DNA of 64,000 nt from Panopea generosa. Taxonomy: Eukaryota; Mollusca; Bivalvia; Adapedonta; Hiatellidae. The stretch covers positions 85,786,056-85,850,055 of the forward strand of contig CM055899.1 in NCBI GenBank assembly GCA_029582155.1. Direction: 5' to 3'. A program made the translations under genes and the position numbers. Position 1 is the stretch's first letter; each line of letters starts with the position of its first letter. The notes under the pieces were generated by a model. It was given only the letters and a program-made list of their open reading frames with translations. It was not told where the DNA came from and ran no database searches. Positions 21,401 to 36,400 of this stretch are shown one piece after another.

Positions 21401-24400
21401 TCTTGTCTTATTTGGAGATCTTGAAGAATGAAACTCTGTTCTTCATCCATGGAAAAAGATGCAAGGCCATTATAAATTAATTGCTAGATTATCACCCCTG
21501 CCCACTCCCTAATTTTCATGCCACCCAACCTTTTTTTTTTCATAAAAGTAAAATAAATAAAAAAAAAATTAATAAAAAAAAAAATTCTCCCTTTTAAAAA
21601 TTTTTTTAATGAGATCTATCAAATAATTCCTGTATTAAAACTTTACAGTACTTTACCCCATGTCATGGAATTTTAACATTCCAAACATTAACAAAATTCT
21701 CTTAATTAAAAGTGAAGTGGTCTTGAAGGAAGTATTTTAATATGACCAAACTCACAATGCTGTATGGAACATCATAGATTTGAAGGGAGTATATCAGGTG
21801 GAAAAACACTACGCAGATGTCTTAAAAAATAATATAATTATTAAAATAGATAAAAAAAACATTTTAATATGTCACAAAATATGTTGCAATTTTAAGTGGT
21901 AAATCTGTTTTATCTACCAGGTGTGTAGCTCAAGTTAGAAAGTCCCTTTTCAATATATTATTTTTGCATGTTTCAATAGATATCCTTTTGGCAATATTGG
22001 ATCAGTGAGTATATTTAGGCATGATTTATAGGAAAACATGTTTTTAGCCAATTTTAAAAATCCTTATAAAATCCCTTTAAAGTTTGTTATTTTCTGTCTA
22101 ACTTTGTGAACCTTAATGTCTTCAAATAATAGCACATCGACTCTCATTTCACTTCTAACTGCATTTCACTCGTAAGAAAATAAAAAAGTTTATTTATATA
22201 TTTTTCAGATTGCTCCAGTAAAGTCTGAACGTCACCCATGGGGAGAAGAAATTGAATTAAACTGGTCACAGATGGTAGTGCGTGATGACCTACTTTCCCT
22301 GCGTGACTTCCTGAAGCAGGGCATGGAGATCTCTGTTGTGGAGGAGTTGGTAAGGATTATAAAAAGCTTTGTATCATGGGACTGTTAATTTAATTATTGT
22401 ATGAACTTTTGTGGGTTCAGTCCTCCTCGAAGGCTATTCTTTGTGTCCTTGAGCAAGACACTTTATCCACATATGCCCAATACTGGTTCTACCCAAGAAA
22501 ACTTTGAGTGTGATTTGTCTAAGTTGTAAGAACTTGTAAGATCTAAAACTGTTGGTTCAACTTTGTAATAAAGATCAAATTCTGGGATTTATTGCAGTTA
22601 ATGAGTGAAAAGTTATTTAGTACAAACAAGATTAGGTCTGGATCAGTTATGTAGAAACTTTGTTTTAAATTGATCATTTTGTTTGTCTTCTTTACATTTA
22701 ATTATGATATAAATTAGTATTTGCAATAATCTAAACAACACAATAACATAATAATGTATCATTAATATTGATTGTTTTGGCAGGAAAACATTCATTTCTT
22801 TTAAAAATTATTGTTTTTAATGCATATCTGAGTTTTTACCTAAATATGTTGATGAATTTAGGACAATGATGCTTATTAAAATACAAATTAAAGCGCAAAC
22901 CTTTTATTTGGCTTCAAGTTTGAAAGTACTAATGAAGATTTGATGTAGAAAATGACATGTACAGGTTTTGTCATTTATTTCATAATAATGAATCAGTGCA
23001 TTTGAGTTGAGCTTGGTACAAATGTTAATGAACTCGGATCCAGCGTTCAACACAGGATTTCGAGGAACCCAAATTTCAGGAGGAATCCTAACTTATGGAA
23101 GATTGGGATTTCCTTGGGATCTTTGTTTTTTGGTTTAAGTGTCATTAAAATACATATTGTCCTGTCTAATTGAAGAAAACAACAAGCGAAAATCTCTGTC
23201 AAGCTATTTATAGTTGCCTTCTGTGTGAGCAGTTGCTGGTCTGTTTAAAGCATTACCTACATTGTGAAGCTAGTAACAGATTTCAAATGACGAACATGAG
23301 CTGCTGATGCTTGTGTTAAGTTTGAAAAGCTAGGTATGTTCCTAATGGGGTGCAGTTATCAGTTGGCTCATTGAAAATAGTGCTTTTTTATATCTCAAGT
23401 GGGATCTTTGATTGTCACGAGGGCACCCAGATTTAAGAAGTAGGGGTTTGTGTGTGATTCTTAAGATAAAAAATTAGTGTCAAACCCTACTGACCCAGGT
23501 CCTACCCCCCCCCCCCCCCCCCAAATAAGTCTTGAGAGTGATTCACTTAAGCCCTGAGCGTATTTTCGTATCGACCTGAAATAAATTAGTATGAGTCAAC
23601 ATTATGTATGAAGTAGGTTTGCATGTTATAGCTGTTATGTTTCAGGCATTATTGTACCCCGTGATCCCAGAGGAACCGGAGGAGGGGTCATTCCCAAACC
23701 CTAAGGTTCGATACCAGCACCTATCTGTACCCAGTTTACATGTTTTTATTAACAGTTAAATGTTACAAGAGCACAATGAAATATAAACCAGCAGTAACTG
23801 TAACTTTAATGCTATAAAAAAATGTAGGTACAGATGGTTATGCTCTTGCCTTTCAAACTATGGTGAAGGGGAATTAAGTGTTACCCCTGTTTGTCCGTGC
23901 GTCCGACTGACCATATGTCTGGTAAAAATTGATTTCTGATCAATTACCTCTGAAAGGGTATGTATTTAATGCTATAAAAATGTTGGTTTGCCCTCGTCAC
24001 TAGAAGAAAGATAAAGGGGCAATAAATGTTACCCTTGTACATACATCAAGAGTAATGGCCCTTTTTTACTTAATTTTCTCTAAAAAAATGGTTATGTTTA
24101 ATAACTTATGAAAGGGTTTAGGTATTTAGTTAATATTTTGTATGTACCTGTATAATTATAAAATACAGGTCAGGTTTGGTATTTGTCAATATTGGTCAAG
24201 TTTTATCGGAGTACTAATGGTGCCTTTTTTGCCTTAATTTTCAGTAAAAAATTGGTTTTCGATCAATTGCTGGAACATTCATGTCGGCAAACACATTTCT
24301 AGATTTGTCAGTTTGGTTAAAACTAATGTTGCTGTGATAAAGACACATTGTGCATTTCTTATTAAAGATAGAAATTAAATTGAATTGAATTTATTTTAAG

Positions 24401-27400
24401 TGAAATAAGTTTTTAAAAGTTGATCTGAGGTTAAAAATGAATTATCTTGGACAAGAAGTGACCCGTCATAGTAAAAACTTTTATTTTCTGAAACATTTTT
24501 TTTTTTACTTTTTTCTTATCATTTAAGCGTATTGAATCCATCTTTTTCTGTTATTTTTACTGGATCTTATATTAACTGACATAGGACTTTTCATTGAGTA
24601 TAGCAAGTTATTTAAATATTTTGCATAAGTTATCTTTAAAACAAAAACAGAAGTTTGACTATTATGCCTAATATTTTGATAAGCTGGGAAGGGCACAAAG
24701 GTCAATCTTGGTACGCTATCTTGATTTAGAAGTATTATTAAATAATTTTTTTTTCAGTTTGATTGAGAAATAATATTGACCTGAATTAGATTTGAACAGT
24801 TAAATTTGTCTTAAACTAAACTTAAAATGAACTTATGTATATATATGAGTAGCATAAATGCACATTTTTTAAATTTTATTTTTAAAAAGCAACTATGTTT
24901 TGAAGGAATTACTTGTAATATTGATGATTCATGGTTTATATTACATTGTGCACTTGTTCTAAGACACATGCTGATACATATAAGTCATGCACAACTACAC
25001 GTGCACATGTGTGAATTTTAACAAAAATATGAACACTTGTATGTTAATGTATTAATAAAAATCTAAAAAGATTTGTTTATAATATTTTCCATTTACCAAT
25101 AGTTAATATATTTTTTGTTTTATTTATTTGAATAATTTTGAAATTAAAAAACAAGAAGTTGTGCATGCAGTATTAGTGAGTGGTTTGTTTATGTTTTATG
25201 CAACTGTACATGGTTGATGTAGATCCTTCAATTGAAATAATGAGGTCTATAACAAAATTTGTATTAAACTATCTTAACAGAAAAATAACAAGAAACTGTG
25301 GTAATACTAAATTAAAAAAACAAAGCTTAAACGAAAGCTGAAATTTCATAGATCATTTGTACAGATTTTTTATCAATTACCCCAGATGTCAAAAATTTTG
25401 ATAAGAATGCCGCAAACTACCTTAAATGAATCTCCTGATATTTAAACACAGTATTGGACCCAGGTCATGGGTTTGATTCCCTGCCACTGCTGTTTGTGGA
25501 TCCACAAGGGAAACACCCTGTCTGCATATGCTTAGTACTCAGTTTACCCAGGAAAACTTAAAACATGATATGATTGAACTTGTTTCTCAGTAGATATAGT
25601 ATAAATAAAAATAATTTATTTAACATATCAATTTATATCTAAAATAAAACCATTGTCCCTTATGAAAACTTCAGTCTGTTATATTTATTAATAGGCCTAC
25701 ATGTTATGAAGTTTATCACATCAACTCTGTAACATTGCACTGTTTTTAATTAAGCTTTATTTAATCAAATGTTTGACATGGTGTGATTTGCTAATATGAA
25801 AGCTGCGCTAAAAGTCGTCTTGGAGTAATCTTTAGGCACCCAACACAACTCATATTTTTGTTCAACTTTCTGACTTAATTTTTGAGTGGATGTGCATATT
25901 CATTACCCTAATGGTTTTTAATTACAAAATTGTAAAATTGATGAAGATCGTTCGGAATTTCGATATATGTCCTTGTCAAACATCCACCACATCAGGCTTT
26001 CTTCCCTCAAATACACAGATAATGTCCTCATGCTATATTTTTCCCCTTTTTTGTTTAATTATTTTTTCAATCTTTCTTTCAGTCAATTTGTGTATATCTG
26101 TTTTAGAATATCTTTAGAGAGAACTGTTCTGTGAATAATAAATGATTCTAAGATGATTTGAGTATGTGGTGTTAAGACCAGTTATCAGACTTGGGTAGGA
26201 TGTTTTTGTGATGCTTTAGATAAAAAACCTTGAAAAGGTTAATGACAATTATTCACGGTGATTTATTTTGTGACAGTTTGAAAGTTAGCCATATTCTCAC
26301 TACGGAGGTTATGGATGTGAGTCCAGCTCAGTTCAAAGAGTCTTAGGTTTATTACTTAGACTTTATGTGAAAGCGTTTGTCAGTTATTTGTGTAACAATG
26401 GTGGTTAACTCAGATTCATTCCGAGGTCTTTTTCCACCAATAAATCTGGATACCGGTACATCATATATAACTTGCTACATGTATGTGTTGAAATTGGCAA
26501 TACCTGGTAAATCCCATTTGTAACCTCCCATTAAATATTTTAAGAGTATGGTATATATACAGAGATAGTACCTGGATTTGTCTTGTTACCAGAGTATGGT
26601 ATACATACAGAGATAATACCTGGATTTGTCTTATTACCAGAGTATGGTATACATACAGAGATAGCACCTGGATTTGTCTTATTACCAGAGTATGGTTTAC
26701 ATACAGAGATAGTACCTGGATTTGTCTTATTACCAGAGTATGATATACATACAGAGATAGTACCTGGATTTTTTTTATTAACAAAAAGTGGACTGGTATA
26801 AAAATCAATCTATGGACTGGTTGTAATTTGATGAAACCACCAGACTTCAAATTTTTATATAACTTAATCAGTCATGTAATCGCTGTTGATAGTTAGAATA
26901 ATATTTTCACCTGAAAATATCATTGGATCAAATATGGTCCCAGTGTTTTCAATATAGCTATGTTTCAGATGGACAAATTTTGTTTATATTTTAATATTGT
27001 ATTCAGTTTTAAAAGAAAAATATGGTTGAATTGATTGTGTTGTGAGTTACTTTCGTTAGTGAAAATATAACACCTGTTTTATGATGTATATTCAGAAAGA
27101 AAAGCAATGATCTTAAAATCATCAGAACTCCAACATCCGAGACTCTATTTCTCTAGTTCTTTTTCAGTTCTGTCTTTTTTGTTTTATTCTTGTATGTTCA
27201 TTTATAAAAGATTGATTTCTCAGCTCAATTTTTTGTGTTATTAACTAGTTTACCTTTTAGATAAAACAAAAACAGAAAAAAATGTTCCTAGTTCTTTGTA
27301 TTACTTTTTTTAACATTTCATTAAAATAAATGATTATAACATGGCCTTGTTTCTTGAGATGAGTACAATAAGAATTATAATCATTGTGTGTGTTTAAATG

Positions 27401-30400
27401 TGTTACAAATTTTAATTATATTCCTAACGATGAATTACCTAGATATCTTGAACAAGGAATATACCTGTGGAGTGCACGGTCATGTGGTAGAGCATCGAAC
27501 CCATGATTGGAGGGTTGTGGGTTTGATCCTCCGCAATGGCTATGTGTGGTGTCCTTGAACAAGGCACTTTTTCCATAGGGTTTGATTCTCTGCAATGGCT
27601 ATGTGTGGTGTCCTTGAGCAAGACACTTTTCCGTACATGCTTAGTACTGTTTCAATCGAGGAAGACTTTGAGCGTGTTTTATCTAAGTTGTAATAATTAG
27701 TTTCACAATCAATCGAAGTAAAATAAATTAGTCTAAACTGAAGAATATACCGAGGGCTTGGCGCAAAACTATTGTAACTAGGTTTTTGCAAATTGTTCAG
27801 GAGAAGGAAAAAACTGTTTTTTATATTCGTCTTTAGATATTTTTGCAAATAGTTTTCAAATTCAAATGAAAACTGCATTACTTACATTATTAACAAGTGT
27901 TATCAATTAAAGCTTTAGTATTACTTGATTTATTTGTAAAAGTTTGAGTTACAATAGTGTTGCGTTGAAAATTCAATAAAACTGAATTTATATTTGGTGC
28001 AAAACTATTGTAACTCAAGTTACAATAGTTTTGCACCAAGTTTTACAAGATAAATAATTAATTTCTTAGTTTAAAAATATTGTAACTCAATATAAAACTG
28101 TTTAAAATTATGTTGTTATTAATCCAAAATCAATTTTAATTCTATTAAAGTTTAACACAAACATATAAGAAGTATTGGAAATAAAGAAAAAACATATACA
28201 AAAGTATATAAAGTTGTATTATTTATGTTTTAGCCTATAAATACAATAATTTTGATAGTTCTCATGTTAACAAACAATTAACCTATTTCATTAACATTAT
28301 AAAGCATAATATTTCAGTTATGAAAGTATTAAATTATGTTAATATAAGTAAATATATAAAATTATATTTCCAAATTAGTATTTAAATTGTGTAAATTTAT
28401 ATAGTATGCAGATACTATCTGGACCACAACATAATAGTAACTAACTGTCATGTTTAAGGATGCGACATTTTGATATTAATAACCAGTAAATATCAAACAA
28501 GAAACTGTTGTTTTCAGTCTTATAAAAAATATTGGTGAATTTTTACCTAGGGTGCCATAGGCAGTTGAGATCAAATTGCATACTACATGATTGTTTTGGT
28601 TAAAACCTCATTTATAGACAGACAAATAGACAAAAAATAAACCTGTGTTTTATTCAGTTAAAAATATTCGAAAAAGTTATCGTTTAAATTTAAACAAGCA
28701 GCAGGTGGGTACTTTGCCCCATGGGCGGACTATACCAACATCACTAACAACTGTACCATCTACATTTGTCATACTGACTCCAATTCCAACTGCACCTTCA
28801 AAATCCATCATACCAAATTAATAACACCTTTTAGTCTTCATACATGTACCAACTCCACCACCATGGTACTGTAGCCTTTACACCCACAAACTAACATCAT
28901 TATACCCACTGTACCCTATACAACCACCATACAAACATCATCAACTTTACATTCTACATCTAGTATACTAGCACCATTTTCAACTACATCCTCAACATCG
29001 TCCAAACCAAATCCATAAGACACTGATCCTTTATATTCATTACATGTATCCACTCCATCGCCATACCAACTCAACTATCCACTGTACCTTCAACATCCAC
29101 CATACCAACCCCACTTCCCATTGCATCCACTACATCCATCATACTGACCTAACTAACCACTGAACCATTACACCCACCAATCCAGTACCATTATCCACTG
29201 TACATCTACATTCAGTTAATGAACTCCAATGTTCCCTCTACATTACTTCAGTATATGGGTTATGTATTCTCTCTACCAACCATTATCTATAATACCAACC
29301 AGAACCTCATTACTTACTGTACCCTCTACACCCGCCATTCAGACTCAACTACATACTGTACCTTTTACATCAACAATACCAACATCACTACCCACTGTGT
29401 CCTAAACATCCACATACTAACTTTATTACTCACAATCCACATTATATCAACATCACTACCCACTTTACCCACTGCACCATACCAACATCGCTACCGTCTG
29501 TTTCATGGACACTACATCCACCATACCATCTCAACTCTTCACTGTTCCTTCTACATCCTCTATAATTCTTTACTTATTTCACTACTCACAACCCCCTAAA
29601 TATCAACATCACTACCCATTGCAACCATTACATTCATTATACCAACTGCAACACCACTACTCAATGTCCACTCTGCATCCATATAACTACTCGCTGTACT
29701 AACTACATCCACTATACCATATCAACCATCTTAATCACCCATTGTTCCCTTTACACCCATAATACCAACTATACTACCAGCTGTACCCTATACAGCCTAC
29801 ATACCAACTAAACTACTAGCTTTAATATCAATACCCACCATACCAACTACACTACCAGCTGTACACTTTATATTCGCATTACCAACTACACAACCAGCTG
29901 TACCCTCCACACCAAGAATACAAACTACACTACCAGCTATACCTCCATACTCACAATACCAGCTACACTACCAGCTGTACCCTTCATACTAACATTACCA
30001 ACTACACTACCAGCTGTACCCTTTATACTCATATTACCAACTACACTACCAACTATACCCTCCATACTCACAATATCAACTACACTACCAGCTATTCCCT
30101 TTATACTCACATTACCAACTACACTACCAACTATACCCTCCATACTCACATTACCATCTACACTACCAGCTGTACCCTTTATACTCACATTACCAACTAC
30201 ACTACCAACTATACCTCCATACTCACATTACCATCTACCCTACCAGCTGTTCCCTTTATACTTACATTACCAACTACACTACCAGCTGTTCCCTATGGTC
30301 TACACCCACCATATCAACTATACTACCAGCTGTACTGTCTATGACTACGATACCATCTACACTACCAGCTGTACTCTCTTCACCCACCATACCAACTACA

Positions 30401-33400
30401 CTACTAGCTGTACCCTCAACATCCACCATAATAACTACACTACCAGCTGTACCTTCAACACCCACCATACCAACTATGCTTCAAGTTGTACCCTCAACAC
30501 CAACCATACCAACTATGCTTCCAGTTGTACCATCCACACCCACTATATCATCTATGCTACAAGCCATACCCTCTACACCCACCATACCAACTACACTACC
30601 AGCTGTACCCTCAACACCCACCATACTAACTACACTACCAGCTGTACCCTCAACACCCACCATAGCAACTATGCTTCAAGTTTTACCCTCAACACCCACT
30701 ATACCAACTATGCTTCCAGTTGTACCATCCACACCCACTATATCATCTATGCTAAGAGCCATACCCTCTACACCCACCATACCAACTGCACTACCGGCTG
30801 TACCTTCTACACTCACAACACAAACAATGCTACCAGCTGTACCCTCTACACCAACAATATCAACTACATTACCAGCTGTACCCTCTACACCCTATATATC
30901 GACTACACTACCAGCTGTAATGTCTACACCCACTATACCCACTACACTACCAGCTGTATCATCTACATCCACAGTACCAACTACAGTACCAGATGTACCC
31001 TCTACACCCACACAACCAACTATAGTACCAGATGTATCCTCTACATCCACCATACCCTATACACTACCAGATGTACCCTCCACACCACACAACCAACTAT
31101 AGTACCAGATGTACATCTACCATACCCACTACACTACATGATGTACCCTCTACACCCACACTACCAACTATAGTACCAGATGTACCCTCTACACCCACAC
31201 TACCAACTATAGTACCAGCTGTACCCTCAACACCCACCATACCAACTACATTACCAGCTGTACCCTCTACACCCACCATACCCACTACACTAACAGCTGT
31301 ATCCTCTACATCCACAATACCAACTACAGTACCAGATGTACCATTTACACCCACACAACCAACTATTGTACCAGATGTATCTTCTACATCCTACATACCC
31401 TCTACACTACCAGATGTACCCTCTACACCCACACAACCAACTATAGTACCAGATGTACATCCACCATACCCACTACACTACAAGAGGTACCCTCTTCACC
31501 AACACAACCAACTATAGTACCAGATGTACCTCTACACCCACACAACCAACTATAGTACCAGATGTACATCCACCATACTCACTACACTACCAGATATACC
31601 TTATTCAACCACACTACCAACTATAGTACCAGATATACCCTCTACAACCATTATACCCCCTATACTACCAGCTGTACCTTCTACAACCACAATACCAACC
31701 ACAGTACCAGCTGTACCCTCTACACACATCAAATTAATTCTGAGAAACCAAGGTTTATTGATATCTAAAATATAATGTTTTGGTTCTTTAACAGCAATTT
31801 TAAAATAATTAGATACAATGTTGACTTCTAGTACTGATATATTAAAAAGAATAATACTGAGTGTACCAGGTAATTAGAATAATATCTCATCATTTTGGAA
31901 GTTTTCAAAAGGGATATATTGGTTAAGTAAAGTTATAATTGGTATACATTAAAAGTATGTTGAGTAATATTGTTCGACTGGACGGCCTTTTTATTATAAA
32001 AAAAATGCAAACCAAACAATTCACTGCAAATTTTAATAATCAGATTTTTATGGCTCTTTTATAGCACAATTAATTATTAATCATCAATTTCATTGTCACT
32101 AATGTCCAAATCAATAAAACATTTAACATATTCATCTGACTAAATTACTTTATTATCAAATTAAAATGTTTCAAAGATGAGTAAAAAAAAAAAAAAAAAA
32201 AAAAAAAGTCTCTTTACCTGTATTTCTTCAAAATCTTACTAGATTTTTCTGAACTATCATTTGAAACTAATGTATTGCAATATTCTTGGACTAAATAAAA
32301 GTGTGGTTATACAAGATAACTGGGTTTAATAAAATTTAAATTCAAGTTACAATAGTTTTGCACCAATATAAATAAAGGTCTCCAAGATATTATTTGGTGC
32401 AAAACTATTGTAACTCAAGTTACAATAGTTTTGCGCTAAAGAATTAGTGTATTTGAGATACAATATTTTCACCAAAAGTGAATATCTTCAAAGTTATTTA
32501 AAATATCAGGACCAAATTTTAACACAAGATGCACATTGTAAAACTACAGTAATTTATGCAAAAAAACGATTTTTGGAAAAAACGGAGTTACAATAGTGTT
32601 GCGCTGAGCCCTCGAATTACTGACTTCAGTGTATATTGCTTTAACTACTCAGAGTTTAATTTCACTGGTATTTAACTACCTCCTGGATCCGCGTTTGAGC
32701 AAACCGACATCATCAATGTCAGTATGTATATAAACTGATGTCATTATATAGACACATGTGAATTGTTAAGAATAGTTCAGAATGTTTATATTTGAACGTT
32801 GAAAAAGCGTCAAATTTAATTTATGAAATGTGATAAATAGTTAATTTAACTGCTGTTTTCCATTACTGAAAAATAACTCCCTCATTATTTGTGAATAGGA
32901 AGAGCCACTAGTGATATGTCATATGTTAAGACCTCATTGAATTATTTTTCAGTAATGGAATAGTTGAATGAACTCCATTTAAAACATCTTCCAGTCCACA
33001 GCCATGTGTGGTTTTCCTTGAGCAAGATTTTTAACCACATAGATTAGTACGGGTCATTCCTTCCATCCAGGAAGACTGTCAGATTTGTTCAGTTATAAGA
33101 ACTTGATGTTTCACAATCAATGTAAAATATATAAGACTAATTTTTAACAGCATAAAGCGGGAAGTAGGGCTGGCAGTAGAGCTGCTGTGAGTCGACTGAG
33201 TCGTAAGGTGATACCAACACAGCTGTGATGTGAACTTTTGTTTTCCTATATTACATTGTATATTATATTCCTCATGTAATTCTGCACACATTTGGTGGTC
33301 AGTTCCATGTGGAGGGCAATCACTGTTTTTGAGTGTGTATTCTGACCAGGGCAAATCAGACACAGTAATGATAAACATAAGTCATACTGTAAACCATGGA

Positions 33401-36400
33401 ATTATATAGAGAAGGAAAGACAACTGATTGAGATTGTGTGAATGCTCGCGTATTCATGCAATATCTCGTTTTTAATTATCTTAACTTCCAATCATCTCAC
33501 GAATACAAATCAAAATTCTCACACTGCAGAATGAAATTGTCATCAAAACAATATCATTCCAAGAAATTTGAGTTTAAAATTGTCTTTAATTCAAGAGCAT
33601 TTTGCATGATCAAAAAATGTTTAAACATCTAAGATTACATACAATGTACAGTTTATGTACAAGAAATCAGTTGCCTGTGAATTACGTATGATTAATTCGC
33701 AAATTATGAATCCTTCGTGTGCTGTTTCATCAATATTTAGTCAGGAGATGCAAGTTTCCTATCCTTCTATAGACAAGTCCTTGTATAAACCAATACACTG
33801 GGCAAGTCCTAATGCAATACTGTAAACAAAAAGCAATAATATCAGTAAGTCATATCAGCCTAGGCAAGTTTTGCTTATATTGCATAGCAGTGTAAAATAA
33901 AAAAGAATTTAGCCTAAACAAATAATTACAAAATTGACACTAATGTTAAATGACAAAACAGAGCATGGTAGAAGCGCATGGTGAAGTATTTAGACCAGGA
34001 TAAGCTATATTGTATGTACATTGTTATGTTTTTTTTTTTATTATTCTTTGAAATTCTAATGACTTTGGCATACTCCTAACTTGTTTAGTATGACCATTAA
34101 AGTGGATGTCCAATCAATTTTTTTTGCTTTGCTGCTTATATTTTACTATTTGATTATTCTTTTCAGAAAAAATGGGGATTTTCCCCATCTATAATACTTA
34201 CAAGTGATTTTTTAATATTTGCATGAGTATAACTTTACAAAACAAATAATCAGAGGGATTTGATTTGACACAGGTTCTTTATTTAGCAAGATATATGTGT
34301 GCTTTGTTTGCTGTGTTGCTATGGTAACAGTATATTCTAGGTGAAGGGATATCCAAATGAGGCCCCTACATCACCAGCGATGGGTAAATCTGGTGGTAAA
34401 GACAAAAAAGATAAAAAGGAAAAAGATGACAAAGCGAAAGTAAGCATCTCCAGAGATTAAAAGTGTCTCATAAAATATTGTAAAATTTATTAATATAATT
34501 ATGAGAAATATTCAGTTAAAGATGCTGTGTCATATTTTTTTTATTAAAAAATGTTTTATGTGGGGAAGTAGTCAGTGACATTCAGAGATAAGGTGTATCT
34601 GAACTGATTAACTGCCTGGCATATCCCAGGAATAATCAAATACTGCTGAAAAAAGGCATACATTCAAATATAAACAATACAAACAAACCTCATACAAACA
34701 AATTGTCATTTCTTTATTCAGTTTATTTCAGTGTAAACAAATGTTGAAGTCAGGTACAAACATTGTGCTTTATTTAAAAATTTCACATTCATCTATTTTA
34801 ATCTTAACAAAGAAAGCGTTCTATTAATAACCATGTGCTTGACATTTTAACATTATCCTTAGTTTTGGTGATGGTGTTTGGTTTAACAAAGGTGCAAGAA
34901 CATGTGACATACTGACATAAATAGATTCTGAACCTATTTTTTATGTGAAATTGATTGAAACTGGTTCATTTAAAGGAGAATACATGACGTCAGCAATTAA
35001 ATTGTACATATTTAGAAAAGTTTAGTCAAATTAAACACAGGTAGCATGACAAATAAACACAAGAGTTCCTTTTTAGCAAACAAACTGATAATATTGAGTG
35101 GTGGTAGGAGTACATAATTAAACATGCATATGGGCATAATGTACGATGGTTTTAAAAGGAAAAAATGGGATTCTTACGGTAACAATTCTTTCAGCAATAA
35201 AAACACTGGATGGATTTGCATTTTGGAATTTAAGAAGCCCTGATACATGTATATAATTATTTATATACATGTACGCTGTACAGGGCACTGGGGACATAAT
35301 ATATGGTATAGGTGTGGGTTTGGGAGTAGGGGTATGGTGTCATGGATATTTAGTTGTCTTTTATAGATAATCAGAATTATAAAGCTTTAAAAATGTTATA
35401 AATAAATTCAGTTTTAAAGATTAAAAAAAAAATTATCAGGCTCATTTTCAATTATTTTTTTTAAATCCACCAATCAAATTTTATCAAATTTTATTGGCAA
35501 TATCAGCAAACATTTACCCTGTTATTTAGCGCTATTGTTTAGCCTTGTCGTCAAGAAAAATTCTCTTGACATAAACTAGACCAATGAAGTAATTTACTCA
35601 ATATCACTTTAAGAATGTCCCATTCCTGCACCTTTGTTTATAACATGTGGTAACTATTGAATGTTGTGAATCTGCAGCTTGCGTGATTGATGTAACAGTT
35701 GTGTTTAATTTTCTTAACTTTATTTAATATTAAAAAATATTAAAAATTTTATTTTCTTTAAAAATTTAAACATAAATTCTTTTGTATGTAACTTACTAGT
35801 GCCGAGTTTTGTGTTTTGAAACTTCTTAAACATATCTGGTAGTGAGTTTTCTGCAAAACATGTATTTTTAGCAAATATTGCATTGTTGTTTTGTGCTCAG
35901 TTGAAACAATTATGGTATGGGTAGTTGTAATTTACAAAAATTTTACAAAAAATTACAAGTTTTGTATGGCCACTTGATAACACTGGTAGTTTATCTCTAT
36001 ATGGGGAGGGTGTTTGTCTTTGATTCATAAATTTTCATGAAATATTCAGAAAGTTATCTGCAAAAATGTTACCTGAAGCCGGCACTTTTCTTGGATTTTT
36101 TTTCCCCACTCCATAGCATTAGGTCACATGGGCTCACCATCATGTTCATTATCGATATATATAATGTTCAAAAGGGTCAAATTTGATCGCTGGTTTTGTT
36201 TAAATAGCATTGAATTGCTGACTTTTTTATTTCATTTGAATGGTTCAATGTTGGACTCATGTTCATTTCAGTTATTTCATACATTTAGAAATGTTTTATA
36301 CAATCTTCAAATGTTTCTTGAATTAGAGTGGAGGTAAGGAGAAAGGTGGAGGAGATAAGAAGAAGAAGAAAGGTGAACCTGAAGTTGAGTTGAAGCGTAA

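Larger units (their letters stand above)
22350..23645 (+). other. LRRC43 intron 12
   Basis: Contains SINE S2 (22405-22570), a C-18 run (23505-23522) and an S3 3' part (23480-23600). I see nothing in 22580-23470. Confidence 0.65.
27752..32616. mobile_element. 4.9-kb element with ~29-bp terminal inverted repeats carrying the 39-bp array
   Basis: The left end is cgagggcttggcgcaaaact and the inverted right end cgagggctcagcgcaacact, both continuing attgtaact. Inside each flank are further copies of the GCAAAACTATTGTAACT motif in both orientations (near 27950, 27997, 28018, 32344, 32396 and 32418). Between the AT-rich flanks lies the 39-bp minisatellite. No transposase-like frame is visible. The target duplication is unclear. 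Superfamily not recognised. Confidence 0.65.
23706..34340 (+). other. LRRC43 intron 13 (10.6 kb)
   Basis: Holds SINEs (25450, 26285, 27470, 32995), a 48-bp array (26540-26790) and the TIR element 27752-32616 with its 39-bp array. At 23820-24260 there is a decayed repeat with ttacccctgtttgtccgtgc-type text. I recognise nothing in 24270-25440, 26800-27430 and 33160-34330. Confidence 0.75.

Noticed and set aside
29219-29702. 126-codon frame in degenerate repeats
   Set aside because: It is part of the decayed left portion of the 39-bp array.
30295-31775. Thr/Pro-rich open frames resembling a mucin gene
   Set aside because: 39-bp minisatellite in an intron. Three forward frames and the reverse strand are open together, and there is no signal peptide or flanking domain.
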